Shown in pieces: positions 60,340-64,000 of a stretch of 64,000 bases of DNA. The DNA comes from Leucaena leucocephala (taxonomy: Eukaryota > Streptophyta > Magnoliopsida > Fabales > Fabaceae). Numbering within the stretch: position 1 is the stretch's first letter; each line of letters starts with the position of its first letter. The notes beneath the pieces were generated by a model. That model had not been told where the DNA came from, did not search any database, and saw only the letters and a list, made by a program, of their open reading frames with translations. Where the stretch lies: assembly GCA_037074615.1 (NCBI GenBank), contig CM073549.1, positions 3,105,001 to 3,169,000 of the forward strand. The letters are read 5' to 3'. The translations under genes and the position numbers were made by a program.

Positions 60340-63300
60340 ATGTCGGCAACATTAAGGGAGCCAATTCAGTGTTGTCCGTATTCGGATGAAGCCATGGATC
60401 ATAAGGACCACGACGTTAACAACGGCGAGACGTTTAACCGGGGCGGCGTCGGCGTGTGGGAGATAGAGGAAGAGACGTCGTCGGAGGTGCAGGATGTCCA
60501 CGGTGGGTCATGGGCGGCCTCGGCGTTGGCGGGGGTTGAAGAAGACTGTGTGTATGTGGGAGTGGGGAAGAGCGAGACGAGCATGGAAGGTCTTTCGTGG
60601 ACCCTCAAGCACCTGATAGCTTCTCCTTCTACCATGGTCTATCTCATCCACGTCTTCCCTGAGATCAAACACATTCCTAATCCATGTAAGCCACAATTTT
60701 CATTTTTAGATTATTTCATTTATAGCACAAATTATGGGACCTCTCCTCAGATTTATTTACTCCCAAAATAATAATTTCTTGAAATTATTTTCGGCTTAAA
60801 TAACTACCATTAACAAACACTTCATAAAGGCTTCAATTTTTGTTGCCTTTTAATTATTACTACACCGAACTAGACTGTGTTGTAAAAAAAAAAAAAAAGG
60901 AAAATTACAGAAAGGTCTCAACCAGTGAAATTAATTATTAATAAGTTTATTAAAATTGTGTTATTATGCATAGGTTAATAAGTTATAGATTTCTCAATTC
61001 GACTTACAACCTACAAATCATCATATGATGAAGAAAATTTTGCCCAAGTCCTCCATCAATATTGATGAGTCGAATTAACAAAATTACAACTTATTATATC
61101 TGTTTTTTTTTTTTGCACAAATTTTTCAGGAGACTGATTAATAATAACCCAATTCTAAGAGAGTTATTAGTAACTAATTTTTTTGTTTGGGACTTTTATG
61201 TAATTGTACCTGAATTACTGTTTCCCCCCTAGAGATTCCCGTAAAGCTAGACAAGACTTGTCAACCTGGTACGGGGCCTTAGATGGTGCCTTGTTTGTTT
61301 GTGGGAGTTTCAACGGTGGTTGAATGCACTCTTTTGTCAAAGTGAGGGCCCCTTAGAAATTTCATCTCTCGATCATGTGTTTGACTCTTCATCAAGTCCA
61401 TAGAAATTTAATGACCAGGATTTGGTTTGTGAGGTTAGAGTTTAAATCCTATCAAGATTTTATGAATTTTATTTATGACTAATTTATGCATATTTTTAAT
61501 AAAAATTTGCCATACATGACGATTAAAGAGAAAAATCTTTGTTGGGTTTTGAGAAATTGGTGAAATTTCCAAAGGTAAAACAGACCCGATCTAGATTTTC
61601 CTTTAAAAAAGAAAGAAAAAGGTAGTTCAAACCCGCTGAAAATTTGGATTCTTCAAAAGCTTGCGCCAAACTTAGTACAATAATTACAAAGAGAAATGTA
61701 CAGTTTAAGGTCAAAAGGCACTCATTAACATGTTTCCCGTCAGAGTTTTCTTATGAATCTGGCTTATGTTAGGGGATGCTTGTGTTAGAAAACACATTTT
61801 TAATTTCGTTGTTGCACAAAAAATTATTATATTGTAATTTGTATAGGAGTTAATTAGTTTACATGGACATTTTTTTTTAATATTTTTGTATTTGAGTAAC
61901 AAAGGACATGCTACATCTAAGAAGTCATGACCTATCTTGAATTTTATAGTAAATATATAGAAAGGCAAATGAGTTATGAATAATCCCAATTTGGCTTTTA
62001 AAAAGCTCTGTGTTGTGTATTTTCTTTCTTATTTATTTTCCACAATTCTCGCTTTTACTATTGGCACACCACTTTTATGTAATTGTCCCCAATATTAGCA
62101 CTTCACTTATGGAATTATATAATGACAGTGGGAATGGGAATGATCCCAAAGAACCAAGTGAGTGCAGAGCAGATTGAGAGCTATGAGGCTCAAGAACGAG
62201 CCAAGCAACGACAGCTCCTTTCCAAGTTCCTCCATTTATGCTCTTCTTCCCTGGTTCTTAATTACTGGTTTATTTTTATTATATGTGTACATAATCTGCT
62301 ATTCGCTGATTCAATTACTAAATAATCTTTTAATATTTAATATAAGACTTAGTTATTTTTTTAAAAAAAAATAACTAAACTAAATAAATTAGTTAATTAT
62401 TATCAAATTTAACCTTTTAAGACAAATTCATATAATATACTTCTTAATTTATTCAAATTAGTTAACTAACTCTTATATTAGTTATAATTAACTGATTTAT
62501 TTAGTTTTATTAATATATTTTTAAAAAAATTAACTAACTCCTATATTAAAGACCGAATGAGTAGTTAATTTGATACATTAATTTCTTAAAGAGGTTTTCG
62601 TTTATGTCAAATTAACAGGTCAAGGTGGACACCATTTTAATTGAGAGTGACGCGGTGGCCAAGGCAATCCTCGAACTCGTCCCCATTCTTAACATGCGAA
62701 ACCTTGTTATCGGTATCAACAAATCTGATCTAAGGTATACATGCAGACACGCATGAGCACACACATGCAGACATACATACACACATATATGCTCGCTGGT
62801 ATAAAAAAAATCTTTTTACAGCTGTTCTAGAATTGGTATAGAAATAGCTGGTTGGACATTTTACGGTGATTTTTGTGTAAAAAGGTGAAAATACAAAATC
62901 AACTTTCTACTGTGGTTCTGTTTAGGATTGATGTAGAAAGTGGCATTATTATATCAATGACTTTTTAATTTCCATTAGTATTTACCCCATTCAAGAAGTA
63001 GAAAAAGAAAAGCAACATTATCAAATTTCTGCCATTATACTTGTTTTCACGGCTTAAGGAGAGAGGTTTGTTGTTGACTATGTTTGGATGAGCAGAAAAT
63101 CAAGATCAAAGCGAGTGAATAATGGGATAGCAGATCAGATTCTGCAGAATGCACCAGAAAGTTGCAGGGTCAGAATCATAAGTGAAGGCAAAGAAGTCAA
63201 CGAACAAATGTTGACCATGATGTCTCCTTCGCCTCGAGTAGCTATCGGTAATAGTAATGACAATAATAACGATGCTCAGATTCAGACGTCCCTGCACATG

Positions 63301-63363
63301 AAACAAGAAGATCGTCAAAATGGTCCAGTTTCTTGTAATTGTTTTAAACCCATGTTTAAATGA
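60340..63363 (+). CDS. USP-like / adenine nucleotide alpha-hydrolase-like protein
   Basis: Four exons, 60340-60685, 62129-62253, 62619-62734 and 63096-63363, with GT-AG borders, give 855 nt and 284 residues. The N-terminal part is acidic and glycine-rich. The universal-stress-protein fold starts near VYVGVGKSETSMEGLSWTL and includes TMVYLIHVFPEIKHIPNP, GMIPKNQVSAEQIESYEAQE, VDTILIESDAVAKAI and NMRNLVIGINKS. Proteins of this class resemble the N-terminal domain of some U-box kinases. I see no kinase or U-box here, and the ATP-binding glycine motif of true USPs is not obvious, so nucleotide binding is uncertain. It resembles Arabidopsis At5g47740 from memory. Intron 1 is long (1,443 bp); intron 2 may hold a MITE. 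Confidence 0.88.
62321..62561. mobile_element. Possible Stowaway-like MITE in USP-like intron 2
   Basis: A TA-flanked AT-rich segment whose right end, ATATTAAAGACCGAATGAG, resembles MITE ends at 4461-4478 and, inverted, 9418-9437. The left end, TTTTAATATTTAATATAAG, is a weak inverted match. Confidence 0.4.
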
Positions 63364-63847
63364 CCCTATTATATTATTCATGTTATTTATTCTATCTTAA
63401 GCTTTTGAACCCATAATATTGAAAACCATGTGCGTATACTTGTAATAGACATGATGAATCACTGATTAAATTATAAATAAAATGTTCATATTTTGTTGTG
63501 TTCATTTTGTTTCTATGTTTGTGTTTTGGTTTGAGCACTTGTGCTTTAAGTTTCAGACCATATTTTTCTTCTACGTGTATTGTAAGATTCCATACTTCAT
63601 TTTTCCTTTGGCAAAATCATTCCAGAGGTACTTGTACTTTTTCACAATTGTTAATTTAGTACTTATGTTATTTTTTTTCTTATTAATTTTTTTAATTTTA
63701 TTCTGTTAACACTGTTAATCTCTATAACTTTTTTTGTCAACACCGTTAACTCTTGTACAAAAGTTAATTATACTGGCAAAGTAAAATTAAATGATTTAAT
63801 AAAAAATTATATAATACTAAATTAAAAATTGAAAGAAAGTATGGGTA
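63364..63847. other. 3' flank of the USP-like gene
   Basis: AT-rich; presumed 3' UTR then intergenic DNA. No gene seen. Confidence 0.5.
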
Positions 63848-64000
63848 CACTACAAAAAAATTAAGACTTGTAGCGGTTCATTTGTAGCGGTTAGGGTCAA
63901 ACCGCTACAAAGTATCATTTTGTAACGGTTGGGCAGTGAACCATTGTAAATTTGCAGTAGTTTAAATGTGAACAATATCTTCAGAGATATTTACAGCGGT
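63848..64000. mobile_element. Terminal end of a CACTA (En/Spm) transposon, cut by the window
   Basis: CACTACAAAAAAA at 63848 is a textbook CACTA terminus. It is followed by clustered subterminal motifs in both directions: TGTAGCGGTT (about 63870 and 63883), AACCGCTACA (about 63900) and TGTAACGGTT (about 63921), with TTACAGCGGT at the window edge. Such motifs are transposase-binding sites in this superfamily. The rest lies outside the window. Confidence 0.85.

Noticed and set aside
60399..60635. 78-residue minus-strand frame
   Set aside because: Antisense to the first USP-like exon, which has clear family homology on the plus strand.

Overview
The window is nuclear DNA from a flowering plant, most likely a core eudicot. 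It is AT-rich, its genes are split by GT-AG introns, and every recognised gene belongs to a plant family. It also carries tRNA-derived SINEs, Stowaway-like MITEs, solo LTRs, a decayed hAT element and one end of a CACTA element. I cannot name the genus.

Layout, left to right. 1-955: a foldback (inverted-repeat) element with a 30-bp tandem array. 1040-5256: two intronless, divergent NF-YB genes (2030-2671 and 4801-5256), plus the relic 5' end of a third copy (1621-1690); all share duplicated promoter sequence. 5886-8246 (minus): an eight-exon Nudix hydrolase of the NUDT2/7/10 type. 10491-12613 (plus): a two-exon trihelix factor with one C-terminal trihelix domain. 13700-43490: a recent direct tandem duplication of about 14.4 kb, each copy holding a complete-looking PDS5 cohesin-cofactor gene on the minus strand (14222-27870 and 29659-43239). 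Each copy has its own later insertions. 44096-49815: a debris zone with a TIR element, an ALKBH2 pseudogene missing its central exons, and a 3.7-kb dead hAT transposon with target-site duplication. 50237-54135 (plus): a cytosolic acetoacetyl-CoA thiolase gene with 13 recognisable exons and one in-frame TAG at the end of exon 9. 55615-57884 (plus): a WEB-family (DUF827) coiled-coil gene. 58452-58645: a SINE with a perfect 14-bp target duplication. 60340-63363 (plus): a four-exon USP-like gene. 63848-64000: the start of a CACTA element.

The genes do not form a pathway. From memory, the order NF-YB, Nudix, trihelix, PDS5, thiolase, USP-like resembles Arabidopsis At5g47640-At5g47740, so the backbone is probably an old conserved block. 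What is notable is local: tandem duplication of PDS5 and NF-YB, loss of function in ALKBH2 and probably the thiolase, and several transposon insertions for which the paralogous copy gives the empty site. I saw no CRISPR array, prokaryotic operon, rRNA or functional tRNA gene, and nothing I would call a new molecular system.
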